Shown: positions 45,971 to 55,869 of the stretch, piece after piece
How positions within the stretch are numbered: the first letter of the stretch is position 1
Layout of the letters: every line of letters starts with the position of its first letter
NCBI RefSeq assembly: GCF_014191305.1
Contig: NZ_JACHWJ010000002.1
Location: 514,638 to 578,637 of the forward strand
Length of the DNA: 64,000 nucleotides
Reading direction: 5' to 3'
Source of the DNA: Pseudoclavibacter helvolus
GTDB lineage: Bacteria; Actinomycetota; Actinomycetes; Actinomycetales; Microbacteriaceae
Position numbers and translations under genes: made by a program
The notes under the pieces: generated by a model
The model's input: the letters and a program-made list of their open reading frames with translations, nothing else
What the model was told of the DNA's origin: nothing
The model's database searches: none

Positions 45971-46099
45971 TCTCGTCTGCCCCGTCGCCCCTCGACGGAC
46001 ACACACTGGTGCCGCGATCCGGCGCGGAGCTTCCGGCACGAGCGCCGCGCCGGATCGCACCGCATCCAGAACGCACAGCATCCGAATCCAGGGGGAGAC

Positions 46100-46651
46100 A
46101 TGCAAGACCACATCACGCTCATCGGAAACCTCGGCAGCGAGCCGGAGGCCAAGACGACAACAAGCGGGCAGCAGGTCGTGAACTTTCGCATCGCGACCAA
46201 CTCGCGGCGTCTGAACCGGGCGACAAACACCTGGGAGGACGTCGACCCCAACTGGTACGACGTCTCGGCGTGGGGCGACCTCGCGAGGCATGCCGCCTCG
46301 TCGTTCCGGAAGGGGCAGCGAGTCATCGTCGTCGGAAAGCTCCGGATGCGGAAGTTCGACTCGCAGAACGGGCCGCGCACCAAACACGAGGTGGTGGCGG
46401 ATGCACTCGGCCACGACCTGACGGCTGGAACCTCGATCTTCGCGAAACTCGAGCGAGCCCCTCGGGAGCAGGCGAGCGGTGAGACGCGGCAGGGCTTCGA
46501 TGGATCCAAGGGCTTCGGCAGAACGCAAGGCTCCGAGGGGACGTTGGGGGAGGCACCTCCTGAGGAGGACGGAGCAGCGGCGCCGCCGAACGAGGCGGAG
46601 TGGCACCAGCCATCTGTCGCCGACGAGGGGGAGTACCCGACGCCCTTCTAG
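46100..46651 (+). CDS. ssb: Single-stranded DNA-binding protein, second-type
   Basis: A 183-residue SSB. The OB-fold begins MQDHITLIGNLGSEPEAKTT and contains VVNFRIATNSRR, WYDVSAWGDLARHAASSFRK and RVIVVGKLRMRKFD. A Gly/Glu/Pro-rich tail ends DEGEYPTPF rather than the canonical acidic DDDIPF tip, so binding to partner proteins may differ. It stands alone; the rpsF-ssb-rpsR context of the main gene is absent, so it is probably a paralogue. The ATG at 46100 has GGGGGAGA upstream. Confidence 0.9.
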   Translation: MQDHITLIGNLGSEPEAKTTTSGQQVVNFRIATNSRRLNRATNTWEDVDPNWYDVSAWGDLARHAASSFRKGQRVIVVGKLRMRKFDSQNGPRTKHEVVADALGHDLTAGTSIFAKLERAPREQASGETRQGFDGSKGFGRTQGSEGTLGEAPPEEDGAAAPPNEAEWHQPSVADEGEYPTPF

Positions 46652-46701
46652 GGGCCGGCGCCACCTACACTGGTGACCGCCCCGTCCGAGAAAGGTCCCG
46701 A

Positions 46702-47157
46702 ATGCGCTGCTCCCGTCTCATCGCCCCAGCGGCACTGGTGGCGGTGCTGGCGCTCGCGGGATGCTCATCGCAGGAGGGGCAGCCCCCTGCCGAGACGACC
46801 GCAGCAGCTGAGCCCACCCAGGCGGCGCCGGCAATCTTCGTTCCTGGCGGCTCTGCGGGCGAGAACAAGCCCATCTTCGACCAGACAAACCTGCAGACGA
46901 TCGCGACGAACGGCTCCGCCAGCTCGGTGGAGCTCGTGAACGCGCTCAGCACGACCGGCTTTGACAAGGCGGCCATGGAGGTCACCTTCGACCGCACGAA
47001 TGTGGATCTCGAAGCCGACTACATCATCGTCTCGGTGAAGATCGGCGAGGAGTGCCTTGTGGGCCAGCGCGGCCCGCGCGGCTACACCTCGGACGTCGTC
47101 GCTCCCGTCAGCACGGGCAAATGCCTCATCGGCCTCACACAGCCCATCACCTGGTAG
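46702..47157 (+). CDS. Small secreted lipoprotein, function unknown
   Basis: 151 residues from the ATG at 46702. The signal peptide MRCSRLIAPAALVAVLALAG ends at the lipobox LALAGC. A linker rich in Ala, Glu and Thr leads to a domain with FDKAAMEVTFDRTNVDLEAD and GEECLVGQRGPRGYTSDVVA. It contains two further Cys that could form a disulfide. It resembles small actinobacterial lipoproteins of unknown function. Its stop is 47 bases upstream of ettA. Confidence 0.75.
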   Translation: MRCSRLIAPAALVAVLALAGCSSQEGQPPAETTAAAEPTQAAPAIFVPGGSAGENKPIFDQTNLQTIATNGSASSVELVNALSTTGFDKAAMEVTFDRTNVDLEADYIIVSVKIGEECLVGQRGPRGYTSDVVAPVSTGKCLIGLTQPITW

Positions 47158-47203
47158 CGAAGCTCCGCGCGCCGAGTGCCAACCAACTCCTAGACTGGAA
47201 CCC

Positions 47204-48886
47204 ATGGCCGAGTACATTTATCAGATGATCCGCGCCCGCAAGGCGGTCGGAGACAAGCTCATTCTGGACGACGTGACGATGTCGTTCCTCCCAGGCGCCA
47301 AGATCGGCATGGTCGGCCCCAACGGGGCTGGTAAGTCGACGATCCTCAAGATCATGGCTGGCCTCGACACTCCCTCGAACGGCGACGCGACCCTCACACC
47401 AGGGTTCACTGTCGGCATCCTCATGCAGGAGCCGGAGCTCGACGAGACGAAGACGGTTCGCGAGAACGTCGAGCTCGGCGTCGCGGAGACGAAGGCGAAG
47501 CTCGACCGCTTCAACGAGATCTCCGCGCTCATGGCGGAGCCCGATGCAGACTTCGACGCGCTCATGGAAGAGATGGGCACGCTCCAGGAGTACATCGACC
47601 ACGTCGACGCCTGGGACCTCGACTCGCAGCTTGAGCAGGCGATGGACGCCCTCCGCCTCCCACCGGCAGACGCAGATGTCAGCGTCCTCTCTGGTGGCGA
47701 GAAGCGCCGCGTCGCGCTCTGCAAGCTCCTCCTCGAGAAGCCCGACCTGCTGCTCCTCGACGAGCCCACGAACCACCTCGACGCCGAGAGCGTGCTCTGG
47801 CTCGAGCAGCACCTCCAGAAGTACCCTGGCGCAGTCATCGCCATTACGCACGACCGGTACTTCCTCGACCACGTCGCCCAGTGGATCGCCGAGATCGACC
47901 GTGGCCGTCTCCACGGCTACGAGGGCAACTACTCGAGCTACCTCGAGAAGAAGCAGGAGCGACTCCAGGTCCAGGGCAAGAAGGACCAGAAGCTCGCGAA
48001 GCGCCTCGAAGAGGAGCTCGCCTGGGTTCGCACGAACGCGAAGGGCCGCCAGGCGAAGTCGAAGGCGCGTCTCGCCAGGTACGAGGAGATGGCTTCCGAG
48101 GCGGAGCGCACCAGGAAGCTCGACTTCGAAGAGATCCAGATTCCAGCTGGCCCGCGCCTCGGCAGCATCGTTCTCGAGGCCAACAAGTTGAAGAAGGGCT
48201 TCGGCGAGCGCGTGCTCATCGACGACCTGAGCTTCTCGCTGCCCCGCAACGGCATCGTGGGCATCATCGGACCGAACGGTGTTGGAAAGACGACGCTGTT
48301 CAAGTCGATCGTCGGCTTCGAGGAACTCGATGGCGGCGAGCTCAAGATCGGCGAGACGGTCAAGCTCTCCTACGTCGACCAGTCGCGTGGCGGCATCGAC
48401 CCGGAGAAGAATGTGTGGGAAGTCGTCTCCGACGGCTTCGACTACATGCAGGTCGGCAACGTCGAGATCCCCTCCCGCGCCTACGTGTCCACCTTCGGGT
48501 TCAAGGGGCCAGACCAGCAGAAGAAGGCCGGGGTGCTCTCCGGTGGTGAGCGCAACCGCCTCAACCTGGCGCTCACGCTCAAGCAGGGCGGCAACCTGCT
48601 GCTGCTCGATGAGCCAACGAACGACCTCGACGTCGAAACGCTGTCGAGCCTCGAGAATGCGCTGCTCGAGTACCCCGGATGCGCCGTGGTCATCACGCAC
48701 GACCGGTGGTTCCTCGACCGCATCGCCACGCACATCCTCGCGTACGAGGGCACCGAGGAAGACCCGAGCCGCTGGCACTGGTTCGAGGGCAACTTCGAGG
48801 GCTACGAGGAGAACAAGATCGAGCGCCTCGGCCCAGACGCGGCCAAGCCGTCGCGGATGACCTACCGCAAGCTCACGCGGGACTAG
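47204..48886 (+). CDS. ettA: Energy-dependent translational throttle protein EttA (ABC-F)
   Basis: A 560-residue ABC-F ATPase that gates the ribosome in response to ATP/ADP. Domain 1 has Walker A GPNGAGKSTILKIMAG, signature LSGGEKRRVALCK and Walker B LLLLDEPTNHLDAES. The P-site tRNA-interacting motif and linker follow (KKQERLQVQGKKDQKLAKRL). Domain 2 has Walker A GPNGVGKTTLFKSI, LSGGERNRLNLAL and LLLLDEPTNDLDVET. The C-terminal KPSRMTYRKL is typical of EttA. The ATG at 47204 fits the family start MAEYIYQMIR. A hairpin terminator follows. Confidence 0.96.
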   Translation: MAEYIYQMIRARKAVGDKLILDDVTMSFLPGAKIGMVGPNGAGKSTILKIMAGLDTPSNGDATLTPGFTVGILMQEPELDETKTVRENVELGVAETKAKLDRFNEISALMAEPDADFDALMEEMGTLQEYIDHVDAWDLDSQLEQAMDALRLPPADADVSVLSGGEKRRVALCKLLLEKPDLLLLDEPTNHLDAESVLWLEQHLQKYPGAVIAITHDRYFLDHVAQWIAEIDRGRLHGYEGNYSSYLEKKQERLQVQGKKDQKLAKRLEEELAWVRTNAKGRQAKSKARLARYEEMASEAERTRKLDFEEIQIPAGPRLGSIVLEANKLKKGFGERVLIDDLSFSLPRNGIVGIIGPNGVGKTTLFKSIVGFEELDGGELKIGETVKLSYVDQSRGGIDPEKNVWEVVSDGFDYMQVGNVEIPSRAYVSTFGFKGPDQQKKAGVLSGGERNRLNLALTLKQGGNLLLLDEPTNDLDVETLSSLENALLEYPGCAVVITHDRWFLDRIATHILAYEGTEEDPSRWHWFEGNFEGYEENKIERLGPDAAKPSRMTYRKLTRD

Positions 48887-48896
48887 TCCCACCCGG

Positions 48897-48929
48897 AACC
48901 CCGGGGCCGCTCAGCGCGGCCCCGGGGTT
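48897..48929 (+). terminator. Hairpin terminator after ettA
   Basis: AACCCCGGGGCCGC pairs perfectly over 14 bp with GCGGCCCCGGGGTT across a 5-base loop, 10 bases behind the ettA stop. Confidence 0.85.
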
Positions 48930-49001
48930 TCCTCGTCCCACCCAGCCACACTCCGCCGACTCCGGCAGGTCACCCGCCGACACGAAGGACACGTCACTCC
49001 G

Positions 49002-49499
49002 ATGCGCTTCCACGTCCCCACGCTCCTCCGCTGGAGCGACCTCGACGCCTACAACCACGTCAACAACTCACGCGTGCTCACGCTGCTCGAGGAAGCCAGA
49101 GTCCGCGCCTTCTGGAACATCGGCGCATCCAACGACGAAGAGCGGCCGCTCGCGATCATCGACGCCGCCGCAGAAGGCGGCGACACGCTGACCCTCATCG
49201 CCCGCAACGAGATCGAGTACCTCGCCCCGATCCCGTACTCGACGAAGCCCCTCGACGTGCAGCTGTGGATCTCCAAGATGGGGGCAGCCAGCGCCGAGGT
49301 CGACTACGAGATCTGGAGCCCGGAGGAAGGGCAACCAGGCGGCACCGAACGCGTGAGGTACGTTATCGCGTCGTCAACCCTGGTCTTCATTGACGCCGCC
49401 ACGCAGCGCCCGCGCCGCATCAACGACCGCGAACGCGAAGCCTGGACCCCATTCATCGGCGAGCCGCTCAAGTTCCGCGGCGGCCGCAGCAACGACTAG
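49002..49499 (+). CDS. Hotdog-fold acyl-CoA thioesterase (4HBT type)
   Basis: A 165-residue protein of the 4-hydroxybenzoyl-CoA thioesterase-like class. The signature WSDLDAYNHVNNSRVLTLLE carries the catalytic Asp. A hotdog pattern follows: IARNEIEYLAPIPYSTKP and DVQLWISKMGAASAEVDYEI. It hydrolyses acyl-CoA or related thioesters. It faces tesB, whose stop lies 29 bases away, convergently. Confidence 0.9.
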   Translation: MRFHVPTLLRWSDLDAYNHVNNSRVLTLLEEARVRAFWNIGASNDEERPLAIIDAAAEGGDTLTLIARNEIEYLAPIPYSTKPLDVQLWISKMGAASAEVDYEIWSPEEGQPGGTERVRYVIASSTLVFIDAATQRPRRINDREREAWTPFIGEPLKFRGGRSND

Positions 49500-49528
49500 A
49501 ACACCTGCAGCGCTCCGAGCGACGTGCG

Positions 49529-50503
49529 TCAGCTCCGCTTGCGGCGCACCATGCCCTCCTGGGCGACGGTCGCGACAAGCGCGCCGTCGCGCGAGAACAG
49601 CTGGCCGCGCGAGAGGCCACGGCCACCGCGCGCGACGGGAGAATCCTGCACGTACAGCAGCCACTCGTCCGCGCGCGCATCCCGGTGCCACCAGACGCCG
49701 TGATCGAGGCTCGCCGCGCGAAGCCCCGGAGTCGACCAGGTCAGGCCGTGCCCGCGCATGATGGGCTCGAGGATCGAGTAGTCGCTCGCGTACGCGATGG
49801 CCGCGCGGTGCAGCATCAGGTCGTCAGGCATGCGCTCGACCGCCTTGATCCAGACCGCCTGAGCTGGCGTCGGATCGCTGGCGGGTTCCAAGTAGACGGG
49901 GCCGTTGACGTGGCGCATCGTGAACGGGCGCTTCAGCAGCCAGTACGCGGCCAGTGACTCCGGCGCTTCGGATCCGAGCGTCGCCTTCACGGTCTCGAGC
50001 AGGTCTGCCTCGCTCGGCAGGTCCTCAGGGTCGGGGATGCCCTCCGGCATCGTCACCTCGTGCTCGAAGCCGTCATTCACGTCCTGGAACGACGCGATCA
50101 TCGACCAGATTGGCTGACCGCTCTGGAACGCGCTGACGGCGCGGGTCGTGAACGAGTTGCCGTCGTGGATTCGGTCGACGGCGAAGGTGATAGGCAGTTT
50201 CACGTCGCCCGGGCGAAGGAAGTAGCCGTGCATGGAGTGCACCGGACGGTCGCTTGCGACGGTTCTGGCGGCGGCGACCAGCGACTGGGCTGCCACTTGT
50301 CCGCCGAACACGCGGCCGTGCGGCATCCACTGGCTCGGCCCGGTGAAGATGTCGTCGCGCGTTCGGGCGCCCGTGTCGGTGAGGTCGAGCGTGTGCAGGA
50401 ACGCCTCGATGGGCGACAGCGCCTCGAGTGCGTCGAACGAGAGCGGGGCCGGCTGGTGCGGCGCGGACGAGTGCGAGGGCGACTCGGGGAGCAGATCTGC
50501 CAT
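49529..50503 (-). CDS. tesB: Acyl-CoA thioesterase II
   Basis: A 324-residue double-hotdog thioesterase. VFGGQVAAQSLVAAARTV, the core of the first hotdog, is followed by HSMHGYFLRPGDVKLPITF and DRIHDGNSFTTRAVSAFQ. The second hotdog has AIAYASDYSILEP and SLDHGVWWHRD, with LFSRDGALVATVAQEGMVR at the C-terminus. The Asp, Thr and Gln of the active site appear to be present. Its likely partner in fatty acyl-CoA turnover is fadD, far upstream. Confidence 0.93.
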   Translation of the reverse strand: MADLLPESPSHSSAPHQPAPLSFDALEALSPIEAFLHTLDLTDTGARTRDDIFTGPSQWMPHGRVFGGQVAAQSLVAAARTVASDRPVHSMHGYFLRPGDVKLPITFAVDRIHDGNSFTTRAVSAFQSGQPIWSMIASFQDVNDGFEHEVTMPEGIPDPEDLPSEADLLETVKATLGSEAPESLAAYWLLKRPFTMRHVNGPVYLEPASDPTPAQAVWIKAVERMPDDLMLHRAAIAYASDYSILEPIMRGHGLTWSTPGLRAASLDHGVWWHRDARADEWLLYVQDSPVARGGRGLSRGQLFSRDGALVATVAQEGMVRRKRS

Positions 50504-50556
50504 CCCTGCAGTCTAGAGACCCGCAACCCGGGGAGAACTGGGTAGGTTAGAAGGCA

Positions 50557-51271
50557 ATGTCTCCCACCCTCCGCATCTCCGACCTCCGCGCTGCTCGCGA
50601 CCTCGAATCGTTCCTGGGTCGAGCCGGTCGCGTCGAAGACGGCGCCGTGCGGATCGTCGCGAGGGGCGCAGTCGCTGCGTTCTGGGTGCCAGTCCTCCGG
50701 CCGCAGGGGATCCTCGACACCTCACCGCTTGTGCTCGGCGTGCGCGCACTCCGCGCCGAGCTCGTGGGCGCGGTCGACGACGACGTCCACGCTGGCGCGT
50801 TCGACGTGACAGTCCCTCTGCGCGCGCTGCTCGACCGCCTCGCCCGGCAACGCAGCGTCGACGTCGACGTCGACGGGCCAGCGGATGCGACCGTCGGGTT
50901 CGATCTCGTTGTTCCGCCTGAGCGGCTCCGAGAATCCTGGGCAGGCATCGCCGCACCTACGGGCGGTTGGGCCCTCGCCGGAACTCTGCCGGCCGCCAGG
51001 CTCATTGCAGCGGCCGACCAGGGCATCGCCGAAGTCGCCGAGGCTGTGCCAGGCAACCTCGGGACAGCGCTCGTCGAGAGAGTCCGCACGGACGTGTGGA
51101 CGCGTGTGATCGACGAGCAGAGCGGGCTCACGAGCGGGGGGGGCGTTTGCAGCCCTGAGCCTCGGCTTCCTGCGCTCGGGCGAAGACGCCCGCATCCTCA
51201 CTGCCGGAGCCTGGCTCCGCCTCGAAACCCCGCAGGGCAACGTGCTCCTGCGATCCAACTCGGCACGCTAA
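50557..51271 (+). pseudogene. Hypothetical gene with a frameshift in a G-run
   Basis: The frame from ATG 50557 (MSPTLRISDLRAARDLESFL) runs to GLTSGG at about 51136 and then reads low-quality, Arg/Pro-rich sequence. The next frame restores a clear C-terminus (ALSLGFLRSGEDARILTAGA, then WLRLETPQGNVLLRS) ending TAA at 51269-51271. A run of eight G at about 51134-51142 sits at the switch; seven G would give one continuous frame of about 238 residues. It may be a genuine inactivation or a sequencing error. The family is not recognised; similar proteins occur beside ettA/tesB-like genes in related actinobacteria only by impression. Confidence 0.7.
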
Positions 51272-51291
51272 GCGCTGCCGACGCCCACTGA

Positions 51292-52695
<1,404 letters not shown>

Positions 52696-52737
52696 GCCTC
52701 AGACCGCGAGGGCAGAGCGAGACCGTTCGGTCCGAGC

Positions 52738-53190
52738 TCAGGAGTCGGCTTCTGCTCCTGGGCTCGGCTCGAACGTGTTGACCATGGCGGTCGCTGCGCG
52801 GTCGAAGTAGTCGGCCATCTGCGTCCGGTGGATGGGAGCCAGGTCCAGCTGGTCCATGGCGGCGTGCATGTGCCGCAGCCAGTGCTCCCTTGCCTCCGGG
52901 TTGATGTGGAACGCGTTGTGGCGCATCCGGAGCCGCGGGTGGCCACGCTCGGCGCTGTACTCGCTCGGCCCGCCGAAGTACTGGGCGAGGAAATGCCCGA
53001 GTCGCCAGGTTGCGCCCTCGAGGTCGTCCTGCGGGTACATGCGCCACATGAGTTCGTCTTCGCGGACGCCCTCGTAGAAGGCGCTCGCGAGTTTCTCGAA
53101 GGCTGGCATGCCGCCGATCTCGTCGTACAGCGTTGGCACGGCGGCGGCTCCGCCCTCAGAGGCGCGCAGGTGGATTGGGTTGCCGGTCAT
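52738..53190 (-). CDS. glbO: Truncated haemoglobin, group II (trHbO)
   Basis: A 150-residue globin. The 2-on-2 fold begins PTLYDEIGGMPAFEKLASAF; the proximal His is in GHPRLRMRHNAFHI, and the B10/CD1 Tyr positions and Trp (ATWRLGHFLAQYFGGPSEY) match group II. It binds O2/NO and may protect against oxidative or nitrosative stress. The start overlaps the mscS stop by 4 bases, so both are co-translated. Some residues before PTLY may be non-functional extension. Confidence 0.93.
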   Translation of the reverse strand: MTGNPIHLRASEGGAAAVPTLYDEIGGMPAFEKLASAFYEGVREDELMWRMYPQDDLEGATWRLGHFLAQYFGGPSEYSAERGHPRLRMRHNAFHINPEAREHWLRHMHAAMDQLDLAPIHRTQMADYFDRAATAMVNTFEPSPGAEADS

Positions 53191-54113
53191 TTCTTGTCCT
53201 TGCCGCTGTCGATGCCGTTCGGACCATCAAAGACGATGGTGTTGAGCGGTGGCAACTCGATGCCCTCGCGCTTAAGGAGATCCTGCGTGCGGGCGCGGAT
53301 CTCGCGCTCGACGTCGCCGCGCACGCCGGGCCGTACTCGCGCGACGAGGCGCACGACGACGGCCTCGTTCGACAGCGTCTGGAGTCCCCACACTGCGGGT
53401 TCCTCGATGAAGTGGTCGAGCCACTCCGGGTCGTTGGCGACTTCCTTGGCGGCGCGGAGCAGCAGCTGCTCGATCAAGTGGCGGTCGATGCTGTAGGGCA
53501 CGGCGAGGTCGAACACGACCCGGTTCCAGCCCTGCGAGTTGCTGCCGACGCGCTGCACCTCGCCGTTGCGGACGAACCAGAGGGTGCCGTAGACGTCGCG
53601 CACCTGCGTGACGCGCACTCCCACTTTCTCGACGACACCGGATGCGACGCCCAAGTCGACGTCGTCGCCGACGCCGAGCTGGTCCTCCATAACCATGAAG
53701 AGACCGTTGAGCACGTCACCGACGATGCGCTGGGCGCCGAAACCAAGGCCAGCGCCAACGGCGGCGCTCAGGAGGGAGAGCGAGGCGAGGATGCCAGGGT
53801 CGATCTTCGAGATGATCATCACGATCAGAGTGACGACGATCACGACGTTCACGATGTTCGTCAGCACGGAGCCGATCGTGCGCGTGCGCTGCACGGTGCG
53901 GACGGCTGCGAGCGGAGAGCGCACCGACAGCGCCTGGGTGTCGGTCACGCCGCGCTTTTTCTTGACGCCGCTCACGATCTGCTTCACCGAGCGGTCGATC
54001 AGCCTCAGCAGGACCCAGCGGACCACGAAGGCTCCGAGGATGTAGAAGACGATCGTGATGGGGATGTCGAAGGGGGCGAGCGCGGTCGTGAGTGAAGTCC
54101 AGAAGTCTGCCAT
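53187..54113 (-). CDS. mscS: Small-conductance mechanosensitive channel (MscS family)
   Basis: A 308-residue MscS-type channel. Three membrane segments are seen: residues 15-35 (ITIVFYILGAFVVRWVLL), 78-98 (VLTNIVNVVIVVTLIVMI) and 108-135. The last one is the pore helix, ASLSLLSAAVGAGLGFGAQR. The beta domain GVASGVVEKVGVRVTQVRDV follows, and a C-terminal vestibule domain completes it. It acts as an osmotic safety valve. It is upstream of and translationally coupled to glbO. Confidence 0.93.
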   Translation of the reverse strand: MADFWTSLTTALAPFDIPITIVFYILGAFVVRWVLLRLIDRSVKQIVSGVKKKRGVTDTQALSVRSPLAAVRTVQRTRTIGSVLTNIVNVVIVVTLIVMIISKIDPGILASLSLLSAAVGAGLGFGAQRIVGDVLNGLFMVMEDQLGVGDDVDLGVASGVVEKVGVRVTQVRDVYGTLWFVRNGEVQRVGSNSQGWNRVVFDLAVPYSIDRHLIEQLLLRAAKEVANDPEWLDHFIEEPAVWGLQTLSNEAVVVRLVARVRPGVRGDVEREIRARTQDLLKREGIELPPLNTIVFDGPNGIDSGKDKK

Positions 54114-54202
54114 AGCGCAACGAGTGTAGGCGGACGCGCCTATCTGTCTCGTGTGAGCGGCGTGCGAGGAATAGGGGAGCGGCGCATCCGGTTGCCCTCC
54201 GT

Positions 54203-54688
54203 ATGAGCCTGAACGTGAACGACATCGAAGTCACCACCATCGACGGCGAGGCCAAGAAGCTCGCGGCCTACGAGCCCGTGAAGCTCGTGGTGAACGTCGC
54301 CTCGAAGTGCGGCCTCTCCGGCCAGTACGAGAAGCTCGAGGAGCTGCAACGGCAGTACGGCGCGCAGGGCTTCACAGTGCTCGGCTTCCCGAGTAACCAG
54401 TTCCTGCAGGAGTACTCCGACGCAGAGAAGATCAAGCAGTACTGCTCGCTCACGTGGGGTGTCAGCTTCCCCATGTTCGAGAAGGTCAAGGTCAATGGGC
54501 GGTCGGCGCACCCGCTCTACGCGGAGTTGACGAAGACTCCGGATGCGAACGGCAAGGCGGGGCGTGTGAGCTGGAACTTCGAGAAGTTCCTCATCGGGCG
54601 AGACGGCAAGATCACGCGCTTCCGCCCGACCACCGAACCCGACGCGCCGGAGGTCGTCGCCGCTATCGAGGCGGCACTGGCCCAGTAG
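54203..54688 (+). CDS. Glutathione peroxidase-like thiol peroxidase
   Basis: A 161-residue Cys-type GPx. The peroxidatic Cys lies in LVVNVASKCGLSGQYE, the resolving Cys in IKQYCSLTWGVSFPMF, and the catalytic Gln/Trp in FPSNQFLQEY and VSWNFEKFLIG. The usual second Cys of FPCNQF is Ser, which is common in thioredoxin-linked members. In actinobacteria that lack glutathione such enzymes use thioredoxin. It is divergent from mscS. The ATG at 54203 (MSLNVNDIEVTTIDGEAK) fits. Confidence 0.93.
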   Translation: MSLNVNDIEVTTIDGEAKKLAAYEPVKLVVNVASKCGLSGQYEKLEELQRQYGAQGFTVLGFPSNQFLQEYSDAEKIKQYCSLTWGVSFPMFEKVKVNGRSAHPLYAELTKTPDANGKAGRVSWNFEKFLIGRDGKITRFRPTTEPDAPEVVAAIEAALAQ

Positions 54689-54758
54689 CCTCAATGCACG
54701 ATGGGTAGCGTGGGAGCGGCGGGCATCACAAGCATCCGTTGGGGCAGGGGGCTTCGAG

Positions 54759-55780
54759 ATGGTGTTGAACTGGTTGCGCCGTGCGCAGGAAGACGCCGTG
54801 TCCACGAGGCTCTGCGATCTGCCGTGGAGCCGATTCTCGGTGGACACGACCACGGAGCCACCCGCCTGGTCACCGTGCCGAAACCACGAGATCGCGGGCG
54901 ACGCGCGCGACCTCGCCAGCGTCGATGAACGCCTGCGAGGGCTCCGCCGGAACCTGCTCGATGGGTCGCCGCGCGGGGCCTGCAAGAAGTGCCCTGACAA
55001 GCCGCGGGCGTCTCCCCGCCAGCTGAAGGAGCACCTCGCGGTCGAAGGAGTGGCCGAAGGCAACCTGCTCATCGAGGCGGTCCGGGAAGTGATCGACGAG
55101 CCGCCCGTGATGCCGCCCGCTGAGCTCATGCACCGCGTGGCCCATACCCGCGACGCCATCGATTTCGCGCTCTCCGGCACGGTCAGCTTCTTCGACTTCA
55201 CCCCCTGATCGATCGGTACGACCGCGCGTCGCAGCCTCGCGTGCTCGACTGGGGCTGCGGCAGCGGCCGGCTCTCCATCCCGCTGGCGGCGAGGCGTCCA
55301 GACCTCGCCCTCACCGGCTGCGACATCGACGCAGAGGCGGTGCAGTGGTGCCGCGACAACATCGCGGGAGGAGACTTCCACGTCATCGACCCGCTGCCGC
55401 CGACCTCGTTCACGCGCGGCGAGTTTACGTCGATCATCGGCTACTCCGTGATCACCCACCTGAGCCGCGAGCTGCAGTTCGCGTGGCGAGACGAGCTCCA
55501 CGCGCTGCTCGCCGACGGCGGCATCGCCATGGTGACGACGATGGGCGAGTCCGCGGCGCGTCGGCACGGGCTCGAGGAGCGCCTGAAGCGGGAAGGCATC
55601 ATCGACGACCTCCTCGACAGCACCCTCGACGACGTTGCCGCGGACGGCTACTACCGCAGTATCTTCCAGAGCAGGGCCTTCACCGAGGCGGCCTGGGGCG
55701 AGCGCTTCGACGTCCTCGAGGTCATCGAGGCCGGCGCGTTCAACTACCAGGACATCGTCGTGCTGCGGAAGCGAGCCTGA
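54759..55780 (+). pseudogene. SAM-dependent methyltransferase, split by a frameshift
   Basis: Two open frames (54759-55208 and from about 55205) make up one gene. The first ends ALSGTVSFFDFTP and the second continues LIDRYDRASQPRVLDWGCGS. They join smoothly if the C5 run at about 55200-55205 were C6. The intact product would be about 340 residues: an N-terminal helical part with CKKCPDKPRAS, then methyltransferase motif I VLDWGCGSGRLSIPLA and motifs ALTGCDIDAEAVQWCRDNI and IIGYSVITHLSRELQF. Either the gene is broken or one base is missing in the assembly. The start is uncertain: MVLNWLRR from 54759. Confidence 0.75.
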
Positions 55781-55807
55781 GCTTCGACGTCCGCTTCCGA
55801 ACGCGAG

Positions 55808-55841
55808 CGAGGGCCGTCCACCTCAAGGTGAACGGCCCTCG
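55808..55841. terminator. Hairpin terminator between convergent methyltransferase and pepN
   Basis: CGAGGGCCGT pairs perfectly with ACGGCCCTCG, and the inner part pairs further with one mismatch around TCAA. It lies between two stop codons and probably serves both genes. Confidence 0.75.
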
Positions 55842-55869
55842 ACTCGTCGTCTGGCCCCGCGGGGGATGA

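Noticed and set aside
47147..48892. A 581-residue minus-strand frame
   Set aside because: It is the antisense shadow of ettA, which carries both ABC domains.
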